In this document: positions 49,472-58,377 of the stretch, piece after piece
Layout of the letters: every line of letters starts with the position of its first letter
How positions within the stretch are numbered: the stretch's first letter is position 1
Assembly (NCBI RefSeq): GCF_900115085.1
Contig: NZ_FOVF01000028.1
Span: 1 to 64,000, forward strand
Direction of reading: 5' to 3'
From: Dokdonella immobilis
Lineage (GTDB): Bacteria; Pseudomonadota; Gammaproteobacteria; Xanthomonadales; Rhodanobacteraceae
DNA: 64,000 bases
Notes under the pieces: generated by a model
Told to the model about the DNA's origin: nothing
What the model saw: only the letters and a program-made list of their open reading frames with translations
Databases searched by the model: none
Position numbers and translations under genes: made by a program

Positions 49472-50203
49472 ATGCGCCATTTGCCGATGCTTCTCGTCTC
49501 CACCCTGATGCTGGCCGCCGCCGCTGGCTGCTCGAACAACGAGCAACCCGCCGCGCCGTCGGCCGATGCCATTGCCGCCGCCAAGGCCCAGCAGGAAGCC
49601 AAGGCCGAACAGCACTACGCCATGTACGAGCAGATGCTCAAGGCCGGCAATGCGGAACTGGCCCTGCCGCTTGGCGACGAGTTGCTCAAGCTCTATCCCG
49701 ACAGCGCCGCCGCGGCGCGCATTCGTCCGGACATCGAAGCCTTGCGCGAAAAGGCCAACACCGAGGGCGAAGCGCGGCGCATGGCGCGCCTGTGGACCTA
49801 CCAGACCTCGCCGATGGCCGGCGGCACACAGAGCACGGCCTCGACCTACAGCATCGATGCGCCGGGCTCGGCCGGCAACAAGGTCCGGCTGGTGTTCCGG
49901 CGGCATAGCGACTGGGGCCAGAGCGTGTTCCTGTATGGCGACGAGCCCGGTTTCACCTGCGCGAAGAAATGCCGGGTCAGCATGAAGTTCGACGACGAAG
50001 CAGGCGTGAGCATGGAGGGCAGCATTCCGCCGACCGGCGAGCCGGCCATCTTCATCGAGGAGGACAAGGCCTTCATCGCCCGCGTCGGCAAGGCGAAGAA
50101 GGTCGCCATCGACGTCACCGAGAAGGGCAAGCCAGCACGCACGCTGACCTTCGAGGTCGGCGGCTTCGACCCGGAAAAATTCCTGCCACTGCCGAAGAAG
50201 TAG
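49472..50203 (+). CDS. Hypothetical lipoprotein
   Basis: 243 residues. The lipobox LAAAAGC shows a lipid-anchored envelope protein. A helical Ala/Gln/Glu-rich segment with a TPR-like pattern (ALPLGDELLKLYPDSAAAARI) precedes a beta-rich C-terminal domain (KVRLVFRRHSDWGQSVFLYG...). I do not know its function. Translation probably starts at ATG 49472; a TTG at 49454 is possible. Confidence 0.8.
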   Translation: MRHLPMLLVSTLMLAAAAGCSNNEQPAAPSADAIAAAKAQQEAKAEQHYAMYEQMLKAGNAELALPLGDELLKLYPDSAAAARIRPDIEALREKANTEGEARRMARLWTYQTSPMAGGTQSTASTYSIDAPGSAGNKVRLVFRRHSDWGQSVFLYGDEPGFTCAKKCRVSMKFDDEAGVSMEGSIPPTGEPAIFIEEDKAFIARVGKAKKVAIDVTEKGKPARTLTFEVGGFDPEKFLPLPKK

Positions 50204-50222
50204 GCAGGGCGTTGCGCAAATG

Positions 50223-50256
50223 CGGCAGAGCCGCACCGGACGGTGCGGCTCTGCCG
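50223..50256. terminator. Strong 15-bp hairpin between convergent genes
   Basis: CGGCAGAGCCGCACC and GGTGCGGCTCTGCCG pair perfectly around GGAC. It lies between the lipoprotein gene (plus) and csbD (minus) and probably ends both transcripts, although the T-run is short. Confidence 0.8.
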
Positions 50257-50300
50257 TTACAGCCTGGCTGGTGCCGCGAGGCGGCGGCCAGTAATTGCAC

Positions 50301-50501
50301 TCAGTGCAGGTTCTTCTGGAAGCGCTTGACCTCTTCGTCGGCCTTGTCCTTGGCCCAGCCATAGCGCTCCTGCAGCTTGCCCGACAGGTAATCCTGGTTG
50401 CCTTCGAGGCGATCGAGATCGTCGTCCGTGAGTTTGCCCCATTGGGCCTTCATCGAGCCCTTCAGCTGTTTCCACTTGCCCTGGATGATGTCCTGGTTCA
50501 T
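50301..50501 (-). CDS. CsbD-family stress protein
   Basis: 66 residues, [48 protein letters not shown], a full match to the short CsbD/YjbJ pattern ([10 protein letters not shown]...KLTDDDL). Relatives are abundant small hydrophilic proteins of general stress response; molecular role unclear. It is the last core gene before the second defence island. Confidence 0.93.
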   Translation of the reverse strand: MNQDIIQGKWKQLKGSMKAQWGKLTDDDLDRLEGNQDYLSGKLQERYGWAKDKADEEVKRFQKNLH

Positions 50502-50731
50502 GCGAGCACCTCATTGATTGTGGGGAGGGTTGCGGCGATGCCAGACGAAGCATTCAGGGGTGGTCATCGCCGCGGAAGTCACCCTACGCGGGGCGATGGG
50601 AAATTTCGCTTAGGACACAGTTACCAGGACGTTATCGGTTGGCGAAGGTTCAATAACATGAACGCGGCGTAGCGGCTTTCCGTTATGTGGGTGAAAGCAT
50701 TATTTGGCCGCGGGCGAGGTCTTGGCGGAAG

Positions 50732-51451
50732 TCAGCTTTTCTGGTTGTTAGCCAGTCGGGATGAACGAGATGTGGCTGCCCGACTTTTCAGCGCGCGACC
50801 TACGTTGATCTGTTCAAGCACGTCTCCGAAGAATGAGCGCGGCAGCCCAGACCTCAGCTCGTTGAGCGTCACCCGATAGTTGCATACGCCTAGTCTCCGG
50901 CCACATCCGCAAGGGCAAGCCCGCTTGTTCGCAAGCCGCGGGCGCAATCGGAGAAGCATGATTGCCTCGATCACGTTGTGACGTCCGCTCAACCCCAAGA
51001 TGCTCGCATAGTCCTCTTCGAGCCCAACGAGACCATGACTGAGTTCCGAAAACGGAAATCCCTGATTGCCTTGCTCGCGCCACGTTGCTGCATATAGGAA
51101 AGGCGCAATGCATTCCTCTGCAAAAAGCACCAGGCTCGGTGGATTGGCCAGCTTTCGACGTATGGCCCATGGCGATCCAAGGCACAATGTTCCGTCTGAA
51201 TTGACATGGTTGTCGATCCCTTGAGGAATTCGTCCCCCCCTCTCATATACGGATGGTGCGAAGTTCGTTCGGAATAGCGGGATGTCTATTTGGATTCTGT
51301 AGCTATCCTCGATTTTCGGCCGTCCCGCCGGTTCCATCGAAAAGTCCAGTAGTCCGACGACACTGCACACATCTTTCTTTGTCGTTGGCTGTCTGCGCAG
51401 GAGAGGCCAAGCGTCCAACAGTTCGTCGATGTGTGCTTGAGTGAAGCGCAC
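50732..51451 (-). CDS. E2-like CBASS protein with Cys-rich tail (Cap2-short)
   Basis: 239 residues. PSVYERGGRIPQGIDNHVNSDGTLCLGSPW is the ubiquitin-conjugating-like core with the presumed active Cys90 and His82. The C-terminal CPCGCGRRLGVC (Cys179-190) resembles a SEC-C-type zinc motif. No E1 or JAB protein is present, so this fits the short type II CBASS form in which an E2 alone modifies the CD-NTase. GTG start at 51451, 3 bp after the CD-NTase stop. The E2 role is recognised by motif only. Confidence 0.72.
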   Translation of the reverse strand: MRFTQAHIDELLDAWPLLRRQPTTKKDVCSVVGLLDFSMEPAGRPKIEDSYRIQIDIPLFRTNFAPSVYERGGRIPQGIDNHVNSDGTLCLGSPWAIRRKLANPPSLVLFAEECIAPFLYAATWREQGNQGFPFSELSHGLVGLEEDYASILGLSGRHNVIEAIMLLRLRPRLANKRACPCGCGRRLGVCNYRVTLNELRSGLPRSFFGDVLEQINVGRALKSRAATSRSSRLANNQKS

Positions 51452-51454
51452 CTC

Positions 51455-52627
51455 TCACTGAGCCCAAGGCTTTGGGGGCGCCGAGGCAGTTTGGATAATG
51501 CGAGGCGAGGAGACCGAAACCGTCGACGCAAGACCCAGCGCGCGGCGCAAGTCGTCTGAAACCTTCACGTTGAGCCTATCTTCTACAATCTCGACGAGAC
51601 GCGTTGTTTCGTCATCCAGCATTAAGCGGAAGTCTCTATTGGCTTGTTGAACCCAAAGGTGAAAGTTCTGCTTGAGCAAAAACCTTGCGCAGTCCTCTCG
51701 GAACCAGCGATCGGCGAAGTTTTCCTTTGGATTGACCGGATTGAGAATTTCATCGGTGTCTGACGCTCGAACTCGTTCAAGTTCGTCCAGGACGCGCTGC
51801 ATTGATTGCGCGAGCGATTCGCCTTCGACGTATGCACGGCCAGCTATCGTCGTAAGAATGATTGATGCCGGCTTCGAATCGGGCTGGTCCATGAACATGA
51901 CATCGCGGTGCCTCTTCAGAAGCTGAACTACTCTCTGAAGTGAATTCTTGCTGCGATAGACAGGGACGGGATCAACTTGAGCTTCTGCCAAAAGGCGCTT
52001 CTGCAGGCTCATCATTCTCGTTCGGAACCAAAGCAAGTAGCCACCGGGGTTGCTTGAGGGCCAAATTCGGCTCAGGAGCGCGTAGTTCGGATCTTCGATA
52101 TCGGTGATCCATATGGCTCGACGAGCTGCCTGCTCTGCAACTGCAGATTCCAATCCATTTTGTGCCATCGCCTCGCTCAACTCGCGGCGGCGCAACTCAT
52201 CAGCAGGGATGCCCGGCACGATGTCCATATGAAATCGCAGCTCGTCTTGGTACCCGAGCCGCCAGCAGCGGTTCTTTTCCTCCAGCTCCTTCTTGATCTG
52301 ACGCGCTTCGCGGTAAGCCGCAAGCTCAATTCTGAGTAGCTCCTTGAGTTGCTGCTGGGTATGGCTGATGCGCGTAACGCCGCTCTTGAGTCGGCAGGTA
52401 AAGTCTAGGTCGTACTCCTCACCGTCGACAATGGGACGAATGGGTGTCCCGAGTGCGAAAGAGCCTTGAACGAAAACGTGGGGTTGGTAAGGCGCCAGAG
52501 AGGAATCCACTCGTCCAAGCCAACTCCCAATATCCTCGTAACGATTTTGAGCAAGCTGATAGGCCCGCTCCGGAAGGTCTATCTCCTGAAGAATGGCTTC
52601 GAGTCGCTGATTGGCACTGGTCGTCAT
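51455..52627 (-). CDS. CBASS CD-NTase (cGAS/DncV-like nucleotidyltransferase)
   Basis: 390 residues. The nucleotidyltransferase motif is complete: QGSFALGTPIRP (Gly55-Ser56), EYDLDF with Asp73 and Asp75, and the third Asp135 in RFHMDIVPG. On phage infection it should make a cyclic oligonucleotide that switches on the neighbouring SAVED effector. Its C-terminus (PPKPWAQ) would be the site of conjugation by the E2-like protein. Start at ATG 52627 follows AAGGAAA, 13 bp after the effector gene. Confidence 0.88.
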   Translation of the reverse strand: MTTSANQRLEAILQEIDLPERAYQLAQNRYEDIGSWLGRVDSSLAPYQPHVFVQGSFALGTPIRPIVDGEEYDLDFTCRLKSGVTRISHTQQQLKELLRIELAAYREARQIKKELEEKNRCWRLGYQDELRFHMDIVPGIPADELRRRELSEAMAQNGLESAVAEQAARRAIWITDIEDPNYALLSRIWPSSNPGGYLLWFRTRMMSLQKRLLAEAQVDPVPVYRSKNSLQRVVQLLKRHRDVMFMDQPDSKPASIILTTIAGRAYVEGESLAQSMQRVLDELERVRASDTDEILNPVNPKENFADRWFREDCARFLLKQNFHLWVQQANRDFRLMLDDETTRLVEIVEDRLNVKVSDDLRRALGLASTVSVSSPRIIQTASAPPKPWAQ

Positions 52628-52640
52628 GGGGTTTCCTTGC

Positions 52641-53834
52641 TCATTGCTCGATTGCGGTGGGCGATGGTTGGCGGGGTCCAAGCTCCATCATCTTGGCGAA
52701 TGGATTTGAGCCCCCCTCGCGGTCATAAATCACGTATTGATGAGCGTGGTTGGTGGATAGCAACGCTCCAAACTCCAGGGCGATCGCAGCAGGAATTGCG
52801 GCAAACAAGTGCAGCGGGTCGGGAGTACTTGCCTCAAGCTGGCTCAGATGAGGCTGCAACGCGCGCCGGAATGAATCGATAGTCGCGCGATTCCGGATCA
52901 AGCCATATTCAGGCGTCGGTAAAGTGAAGCGCGCAATGCGTGCGCCAGGCAGCGCATCAAGAATGGCTGCGTCCGCTAGCGCAGCAGACAGCGCCAGTAC
53001 AAGCGCAATCGGACCATCTCCTGGTGGCGGCCCGACATAGGTCCATTCGGGCGCCGGTGCCGCAGGGTCAATCCAGCGCAATGTGCCGCTGCGATCTCGC
53101 GAGAAGAGAAAGCGGTTGCTACGGTCACCAAGTTGTCGCCCAACCCGAATCAAAGTTGGGATATCCGCCAGTCCTACGACGGCCAGATTGAGGGGATCAC
53201 CAAGTGCATTGGTGCGCTTCGTCAATCGATCTTGGAGACTTTTGTCTATGTCCTGTTCGATCGCGCGCCAGTAGACCTCATCGCGTCCATCAAGCCCTGG
53301 AGCCCGCAAGCGCAAGATCTGGATATCTTCGTCGGCCCATAGACTTTCCGAGAGCATGGCGTCAGCGAGATCCCTGGCGCGAACGATGTTCTCGGTAGCG
53401 AAATGTCCACCCAAAATGACCAAGCCGGATGCCCGTTGGGTTTCCCCGCGGCTGGCCGCGTGCCGAATCTGATCAATATGGTCACGGTGATGGCGTGAAA
53501 GGTCATGGGTGGGGTACCCATCCGCATCGAGATCCGTGCGAGCGTGGCAAGAGGGGCATAGGAGCATCAGGTTGTCCGGGTCGACCGTGTGGCGCTCTGC
53601 AGCACCCTCGTCATACCCCGCCGAAGCCCGTGGCCCTTGAGGGCTTGCCGGCAAGACGTGCGCGACTTCCGCCCAATTGAATGTTTTGCCGGTCCTAAAA
53701 TCCCGGGTGACGTCTACTCCACACTGTTCGCAATGCCCGGCGGCACGCACCCAGACAAGCCGCCTGACGGGCTCCGGCGTCGAAAAGCGACCCGCCTGCT
53801 CATTGTTCCGTTTGGGTTTCTGACCGCCAGCCAT
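52641..53834 (-). CDS. HNH-SAVED effector nuclease (Cap5-like)
   Basis: 397 residues. The N-terminal HNH domain shows CEQCG (Cys35, Cys38), AEVAHVLP (His59), DNLMLLCPSCH (Asn88, Cys93, Cys96, His97). The rest is a SAVED sensor domain (from about residue 150), which binds the cyclic nucleotide and activates DNA cleavage. First gene of the CBASS operon, divergent from the restriction operon, with a palindrome about 20 bp upstream of its start. Confidence 0.88.
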   Translation of the reverse strand: MAGGQKPKRNNEQAGRFSTPEPVRRLVWVRAAGHCEQCGVDVTRDFRTGKTFNWAEVAHVLPASPQGPRASAGYDEGAAERHTVDPDNLMLLCPSCHARTDLDADGYPTHDLSRHHRDHIDQIRHAASRGETQRASGLVILGGHFATENIVRARDLADAMLSESLWADEDIQILRLRAPGLDGRDEVYWRAIEQDIDKSLQDRLTKRTNALGDPLNLAVVGLADIPTLIRVGRQLGDRSNRFLFSRDRSGTLRWIDPAAPAPEWTYVGPPPGDGPIALVLALSAALADAAILDALPGARIARFTLPTPEYGLIRNRATIDSFRRALQPHLSQLEASTPDPLHLFAAIPAAIALEFGALLSTNHAHQYVIYDREGGSNPFAKMMELGPRQPSPTAIEQ

Positions 53835-53851
53835 TTCAACCTCTCTTTATC

Positions 53852-53872
53852 TGCATCATCGCCAATGATGCG
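53852..53872. promoter_or_regulatory. Palindromic operator candidate, copy 1
   Basis: TGCATCAT-CGCCA-ATGATGCG, seven perfect base pairs in each arm. It lies just upstream of the HNH-SAVED start. The same arms recur at 53910-53930, 58 bp away centre to centre, so a dimeric repressor may bind both and control the two divergent defence operons. Confidence 0.6.
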
Positions 53873-53909
53873 ATGGTATTGACATCAAGACGATGAGTCA
53901 AGCATTCTC

Positions 53910-53930
53910 TGCATCATGACAAATGATGCA
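53910..53930. promoter_or_regulatory. Palindromic operator candidate, copy 2
   Basis: TGCATCAT-GACAA-ATGATGCA, eight perfect base pairs per arm. It covers the first possible start codon of the half-HsdS gene (53916), so binding could block its transcription or translation; it also makes the ATG at 53937 the likelier start. Confidence 0.6.
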
Positions 53931-54503
53931 ACCACAATGAAGCTGGGTGATATAGCCGAGATTCGTTTGGGCTACCCGTTCCGCGGAGCAATACCGGAGG
54001 TCCTAGGCGGAAGCATTCGGGTCATCCAGATACGGGATGTAACGCGTGTCGGTCTCAACAACTGCGACGATTTTGTGGCGACCGAAGTGGAAGGTCGCAA
54101 GGAGCCCGATTGGGTCCTCGATCAAGACGTGCTCTTTGTTGCTCGAGGTGCTCATGCCTATTCCGCATTGGTTACCAAGCCACCGGCACGAACGGTCTGT
54201 TCCCAGCACATCTATGTCATTCGAGTGAAGGCGCCTGATAGCCTTCTTCCCGCCTTTCTTGCATGGCAACTCAACCAGGCCCCCGCACAGCGCTACCTGC
54301 GCCAATCGGCCGAAGGCAGTCACCAACTGAGCATCCGTCGAACAGTGTTGGAGTTGACTGAGATACGGATTCCACCGATCACGCAGCAGCGTGCCGCGGT
54401 CAATCTGGCGCGTGTCGCAGAGGCCGAGTGCGGTGCATTCCAGGCGCTGATCAAGAACCGCGAAAGAGAGTTGGCGATCCTCGCCGCCCGCCTACTCACA
54501 TAA
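53916..54503 (+). CDS. Single-domain HsdS-like specificity subunit (half-S)
   Basis: 195 residues (188 if ATG 53937 is used). MKLGDIAEIRLGYPFRG begins a single target-recognition domain; SHQLSIRRTVLELTEIRIPPITQQRAAVNLARVAEAE is the linker-helix region of type I S subunits. A normal HsdS has two such halves, and a full HsdS is also encoded downstream (57091-58377). It may dimerise to make an alternative specificity or may be a leftover. First gene of the restriction-modification operon. Confidence 0.82.
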   Translation: MTNDATTMKLGDIAEIRLGYPFRGAIPEVLGGSIRVIQIRDVTRVGLNNCDDFVATEVEGRKEPDWVLDQDVLFVARGAHAYSALVTKPPARTVCSQHIYVIRVKAPDSLLPAFLAWQLNQAPAQRYLRQSAEGSHQLSIRRTVLELTEIRIPPITQQRAAVNLARVAEAECGAFQALIKNRERELAILAARLLT

Positions 54504-54520
54504 CGATCATGGAAACTCGA

Positions 54521-56032
54521 ATGAGCAAGAATGACATCGCCCAAAACACCATCAATGCCGCCGTATGGGCAGCCTGCGACACATTTCGCGGCACCGTAGA
54601 TCCGAGCATCTACAAGGACTATGTGCTGACGATGCTGTTTCTGAAGTACATCTCAGACGTCTGGCAGGATCACTACGACGGCTACAAGACCGAGTACGGC
54701 GATCATCCCGAGTTGATCAAGGAGATGCTCAAGAACGAGCGCTTCGTGCTTCCCCCAAAGGCCAACTTCTATGCGCTCCATGAGCAGCGGCATGCCGCCG
54801 GCAATGGTGAGCGCATCGACAAGGCGCTGCATGCCATCGAAGAAGCCAACATCGGCAAGCTTCGCGATGTCTTTCAGGACATCAGCTTCAACTCCACCAA
54901 GCTGGGCGACGAAGCGCAGAAGAACGACATCCTGCGTCACCTGCTGGAGGACTTCGCCAAGCCTGCGCTCAATCTTCGCCCGAGCCGTATCGGCCAACTG
55001 GACATCATCGGCAACGCCTACGAGTTCCTGATCAAGAACTTCGCCTCCAGCAGCGGCAAGAAAGCCGGCGAGTTCTACACGCCGCCTGAAGTATCCGCGC
55101 TCATGGCCCAGCTGATGGATCCACAGGAGGGCGACGAAATCAGTGACCCCACCTGCGGCTCGGGCTCGCTGTTGCTCAAGGTCGGCCGGCTGATCCGCGA
55201 GCGCTCGGGATCGCGCAAGTACGCGCTGTACGGTCAGGAGGCCATCGGAAGCACCTGGGCGCTGGCCAAGATGAACATGTTCCTGCACGGCGAGGACAAC
55301 CATCGCATAGAGTGGGGCGACACCATCCGCAACCCCAAGCTGCTCGACAGCGAAGCCAGCCTCAAGCACTTCGATATCGTGGTGGCCAATCCGCCGTTCT
55401 CGCTGGAGAAGTGGGGCCATGAGGGCGCCGACACCGACAAGTTCAGCCGCTTCCGCCGCGGGGTGCCGCCGCGCACCAAGGGTGACTACGCCTTCATCCT
55501 GCACATGGTCGAGACCATGAAGCCGCGCACCGGTCGCATGGCGGTGGTGGTGCCGCATGGCGTGTTGTTCCGCGGCGCGGCCGAGGGGCGGCTGCGCAAG
55601 CAGTTGATTGACGAGAACCTGCTCGAGATCGTGATCGGCCTGCCCGAGAAGCTGTTCTACGGCACCGGCATTCCCGCCGCGATCCTGGTCTTCCGCAAGA
55701 AAAAAGCAGACGACAAAGTGCTGTTCATCGACGCCAGCCGCGACTACGAGGACGGCAAGAACCAGAACTCCCTGCGCGACGCCGACCTGCAGCGCATTCT
55801 CGACACCGCCAAGGCGCGAGCCAATGTCGACAAGTACGCCTACCTGGCCAGCCCCGCCGAGATCGCCGAGAACGACTACAACCTCAACATTCCGCGCTAT
55901 GTCGATACCTTCGAGGAAGAGGAGGAAATCGACCTGATGGCAGTGCGCAGGGAGCGATTGGAACTGAAGGCCGAGCTGGCCAGGCTGGAAGAACAGATGG
56001 CCGGCTACCTCAAGGAACTCGGCTATGAGTGA
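54521..56032 (+). CDS. hsdM: Type I methyltransferase subunit HsdM
   Basis: 503 residues from ATG 54521 (GGAAA upstream; ATG 54509 also possible). N-terminal helical domain, GEFYTPPEV, S-adenosylmethionine motif DPTCGSGSLL (Asp209) and the N6-adenine catalytic motif NPPF (290-293). It methylates host DNA at the sites chosen by HsdS and is needed for restriction. Overlaps the rhuM gene by 8 bp. Confidence 0.95.
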   Translation: MSKNDIAQNTINAAVWAACDTFRGTVDPSIYKDYVLTMLFLKYISDVWQDHYDGYKTEYGDHPELIKEMLKNERFVLPPKANFYALHEQRHAAGNGERIDKALHAIEEANIGKLRDVFQDISFNSTKLGDEAQKNDILRHLLEDFAKPALNLRPSRIGQLDIIGNAYEFLIKNFASSSGKKAGEFYTPPEVSALMAQLMDPQEGDEISDPTCGSGSLLLKVGRLIRERSGSRKYALYGQEAIGSTWALAKMNMFLHGEDNHRIEWGDTIRNPKLLDSEASLKHFDIVVANPPFSLEKWGHEGADTDKFSRFRRGVPPRTKGDYAFILHMVETMKPRTGRMAVVVPHGVLFRGAAEGRLRKQLIDENLLEIVIGLPEKLFYGTGIPAAILVFRKKKADDKVLFIDASRDYEDGKNQNSLRDADLQRILDTAKARANVDKYAYLASPAEIAENDYNLNIPRYVDTFEEEEEIDLMAVRRERLELKAELARLEEQMAGYLKELGYE

Positions 56033-57101
56033 CCGCCAGTCGCCGAAAAAGGCGCCACCCGAAGAAGGTGGGGCGCCGTCGCCAAGCCATGGCGAGCTGG
56101 TGCTTTACCCCACCGAAGACGGCAGTGCCCGGTTCTACTTGCGCGCCGAGCACGGCACCGTGTGGCTGAGCCAGGCGGAACTGGCCGAGTTGTTCCAGAC
56201 CTCGGTGCCCAACATCAACATCCACATCAAGAACGTCCTGGCCGAAGGCGAGCTGCTGGGCGAGGCAACTATTAAAAATGACTTAATAGTTCGCACCGAG
56301 GGCAGCCGGCAGGTGCGGCGCCCGCTCAAACTCTACAACCTCGACATGATCCTGGCCGTGGGCTACCGGGTGAAATCCCCGCGCGGCACCCAGTTCCGCC
56401 AGTGGGCGACCACCCACTTGAAGGAGTACCTGGTCAAGGGCTTCGTCATGGACGACGAGCGCCTGAAGGATCCCGCCGGCTGGGACTACTTCGACGAGCT
56501 GCTGGAACGCATCCGCGACATCCGCACGTCGGAAAAGCGCTTCTACCAGAAGGTCCGCGACCTGTTCGCGCTGTCGGTGGACTACGGCGACGATCCTGCC
56601 GCGGCCGGCCAGTTCTTCGCCGTGGTGCAGAACAAGATGCTGTTTGCCGTCACCCAGCAGACGGCAGCGGAAATCGTGTTCAAGCGCGCCGATGCCAGCC
56701 AGCCCAACATGGCGCTCACCAGCTGGAAGGCCGGGCGCGTGCGCAAGACCGACGTGATCGTGGCCAAGAACTACCTCGCCGCGGCGGAGGTGGAGGAGCT
56801 CAACCGCATCGCCGCGATGTTCCTCGACTATGCTGAGGATCGTGCCAGGAAGCGGCAGGACATCCGCATGGCCGACTGGCGCCAGTACGTGGACAACTTC
56901 ATCGACTTCAACGAGCGGCCGCTGCTGAAAGGTGCGGGACGGATCAGCCACGAGCGCATGCAGCAGGTGGCGCATGAGCGATATGCCGAGTTCGATGTGA
57001 AGCGGCGTCAGTCCGAAGCGCTGGCGGCGGATGCGGAAGATATCAAGGCGCTGGAGGCGGTGGAGAAGCGTGGTCGCAAGGGAGGCGAAGATGCTTCCTG
57101 A
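56025..57101 (+). CDS. RhuM-family protein
   Basis: 358 residues. AEHGTVWLSQAELAELFQTSVPNINIHIKNVL is the start of the RhuM domain, continuing RRPLKLYNLDMILAVGYRVKSPRGTQFRQWAT. RhuM-type genes are often found inside type I restriction operons; their molecular role is unknown. It overlaps both hsdM (8 bp) and hsdS (11 bp). An AT-rich hairpin lies inside it at 56267-56291. Confidence 0.88.
   Translation: MSDRQSPKKAPPEEGGAPSPSHGELVLYPTEDGSARFYLRAEHGTVWLSQAELAELFQTSVPNINIHIKNVLAEGELLGEATIKNDLIVRTEGSRQVRRPLKLYNLDMILAVGYRVKSPRGTQFRQWATTHLKEYLVKGFVMDDERLKDPAGWDYFDELLERIRDIRTSEKRFYQKVRDLFALSVDYGDDPAAAGQFFAVVQNKMLFAVTQQTAAEIVFKRADASQPNMALTSWKAGRVRKTDVIVAKNYLAAAEVEELNRIAAMFLDYAEDRARKRQDIRMADWRQYVDNFIDFNERPLLKGAGRISHERMQQVAHERYAEFDVKRRQSEALAADAEDIKALEAVEKRGRKGGEDAS
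56267..56291. repeat. AT-rich perfect hairpin inside the rhuM-like gene
   Basis: AACTATTAA pairs perfectly with TTAATAGTT around AAATGAC, in an otherwise GC-rich gene. It encodes part of ATIKNDLIV. It could be a regulatory site within the operon or a chance result of codon choice. Confidence 0.4.
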
Positions 57102-58377
57102 AGGATGGGTCAGAAAGCCACTATCAGCGTGCGCGAAATTTGTGTCTGGAGGAACTCCAAGCAAGGGCAACGACGCCTACTGGGGCGGTGAATTCCCGTG
57201 GATCACCGCAAAGGACATGAAAACCTTATGGTTGAAGAAAGCCGGCCTCGGCTTGACGGACCAAGGTCGGTCGGCGGCCACGATTGTGCCCAGCGGCTCG
57301 ATCTTGACTCTGACGCGCGGCATGACACTTCTGAAAGACTTCCCTGTCTGCTTGGCTGGCCGTGAGCTGGCGTTCAATCAGGACATCAAGGCGTTATTGC
57401 CACACGGCGATGTCGATTCAACGTTTCTTGCGTATCAGCTCATAGCGAACAAGCAAAACGTGCTCAACCTCGTCGATACAGCGGGCCACGGCACCGGCCG
57501 CCTGGACACCGAGCTTCTAAAGGGACTTCTGATCGATCTTCCGCCCCTGCCTGAGCAGCGACAAATCGCTGCTGGGTTAGCGACGTGGGACAAAGCTATC
57601 GCCATTGCAGAGCGCCTGCTTGTCAACAGTCGTCAGCAGAAGCTATCCCTCTTGAGCAAGACATTGTGCATTCCGGCAGCGGTTTCCGAGGTTTCTGACA
57701 GGGATCGAAGTGGAAGCCTTCCGCCATCCGTACGCGCAGGCATTCCGAAGCTGCCGCGCACGCCGGCCGGCTGGGAGCGAGTCCATCTCGGCAAGTATCT
57801 GCGGGAAGTCAATCGTCCTGTGATGCTTGAGCCAGAGCGGGAATACACACTGGTGACTGTGAAGCGTTCCCGCGGTGGCGTCCATCGGCGCGAGGTGCTG
57901 CATGGAGGCGAGGTGAAAACCCGCACGCAATTCATCGTCAAGACTGGCGACTTCCTGATTTCCAAGCGCCAGATAGTTCACGGCGCTTGCGGCATCGTTC
58001 CGTCCGAATTGGACGGAGCTGTAGTCTCTAATGAGTACGCGGTAATGAACGCCGACGACGGTATCGACCTGGATTTCCTGCGCCATCTCTCCGAATCCAT
58101 CTACTTCCAGCAGACCTGCTTCCATTCGAGTATTGGCGTCCACGTCGAGAAAATGATCTTCAAGACCGAACGCTGGCTTGCGTGGCCATTCAATATTCCA
58201 CCGTTGCACGAGCAGCGCCGAATCGTTGAAGTTCTGGACGCCGCTACGGCTGAAGTGACGGCGATTGAGCGACAGCTCGGGGCGTTGAAGCTGGAGAAGC
58301 ACGCGCTGATGCAGCAGCTCCTCACCGGGAAGCGCCGCGTCCATCTGCTTGAACCTGCAGAGGCAGCCGGCCCATGA
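57091..58377 (+). CDS. hsdS: Type I specificity subunit HsdS
   Basis: 428 residues with two target-recognition domains and the repeated conserved helices: first half GWVRKPLSACAKFVSGGTPSKGN ... DLPPLPEQRQIAAGLATWDKAI, second half GWERVHLGKYLREV ... NIPPLHEQRRIVEVLDAATAEV. It decides the bipartite DNA site for HsdM/HsdR. GGAGG before ATG 57091. Overlaps rhuM and hsdR (ATGA at 58374). Confidence 0.93.
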   Translation: MLPEGWVRKPLSACAKFVSGGTPSKGNDAYWGGEFPWITAKDMKTLWLKKAGLGLTDQGRSAATIVPSGSILTLTRGMTLLKDFPVCLAGRELAFNQDIKALLPHGDVDSTFLAYQLIANKQNVLNLVDTAGHGTGRLDTELLKGLLIDLPPLPEQRQIAAGLATWDKAIAIAERLLVNSRQQKLSLLSKTLCIPAAVSEVSDRDRSGSLPPSVRAGIPKLPRTPAGWERVHLGKYLREVNRPVMLEPEREYTLVTVKRSRGGVHRREVLHGGEVKTRTQFIVKTGDFLISKRQIVHGACGIVPSELDGAVVSNEYAVMNADDGIDLDFLRHLSESIYFQQTCFHSSIGVHVEKMIFKTERWLAWPFNIPPLHEQRRIVEVLDAATAEVTAIERQLGALKLEKHALMQQLLTGKRRVHLLEPAEAAGP

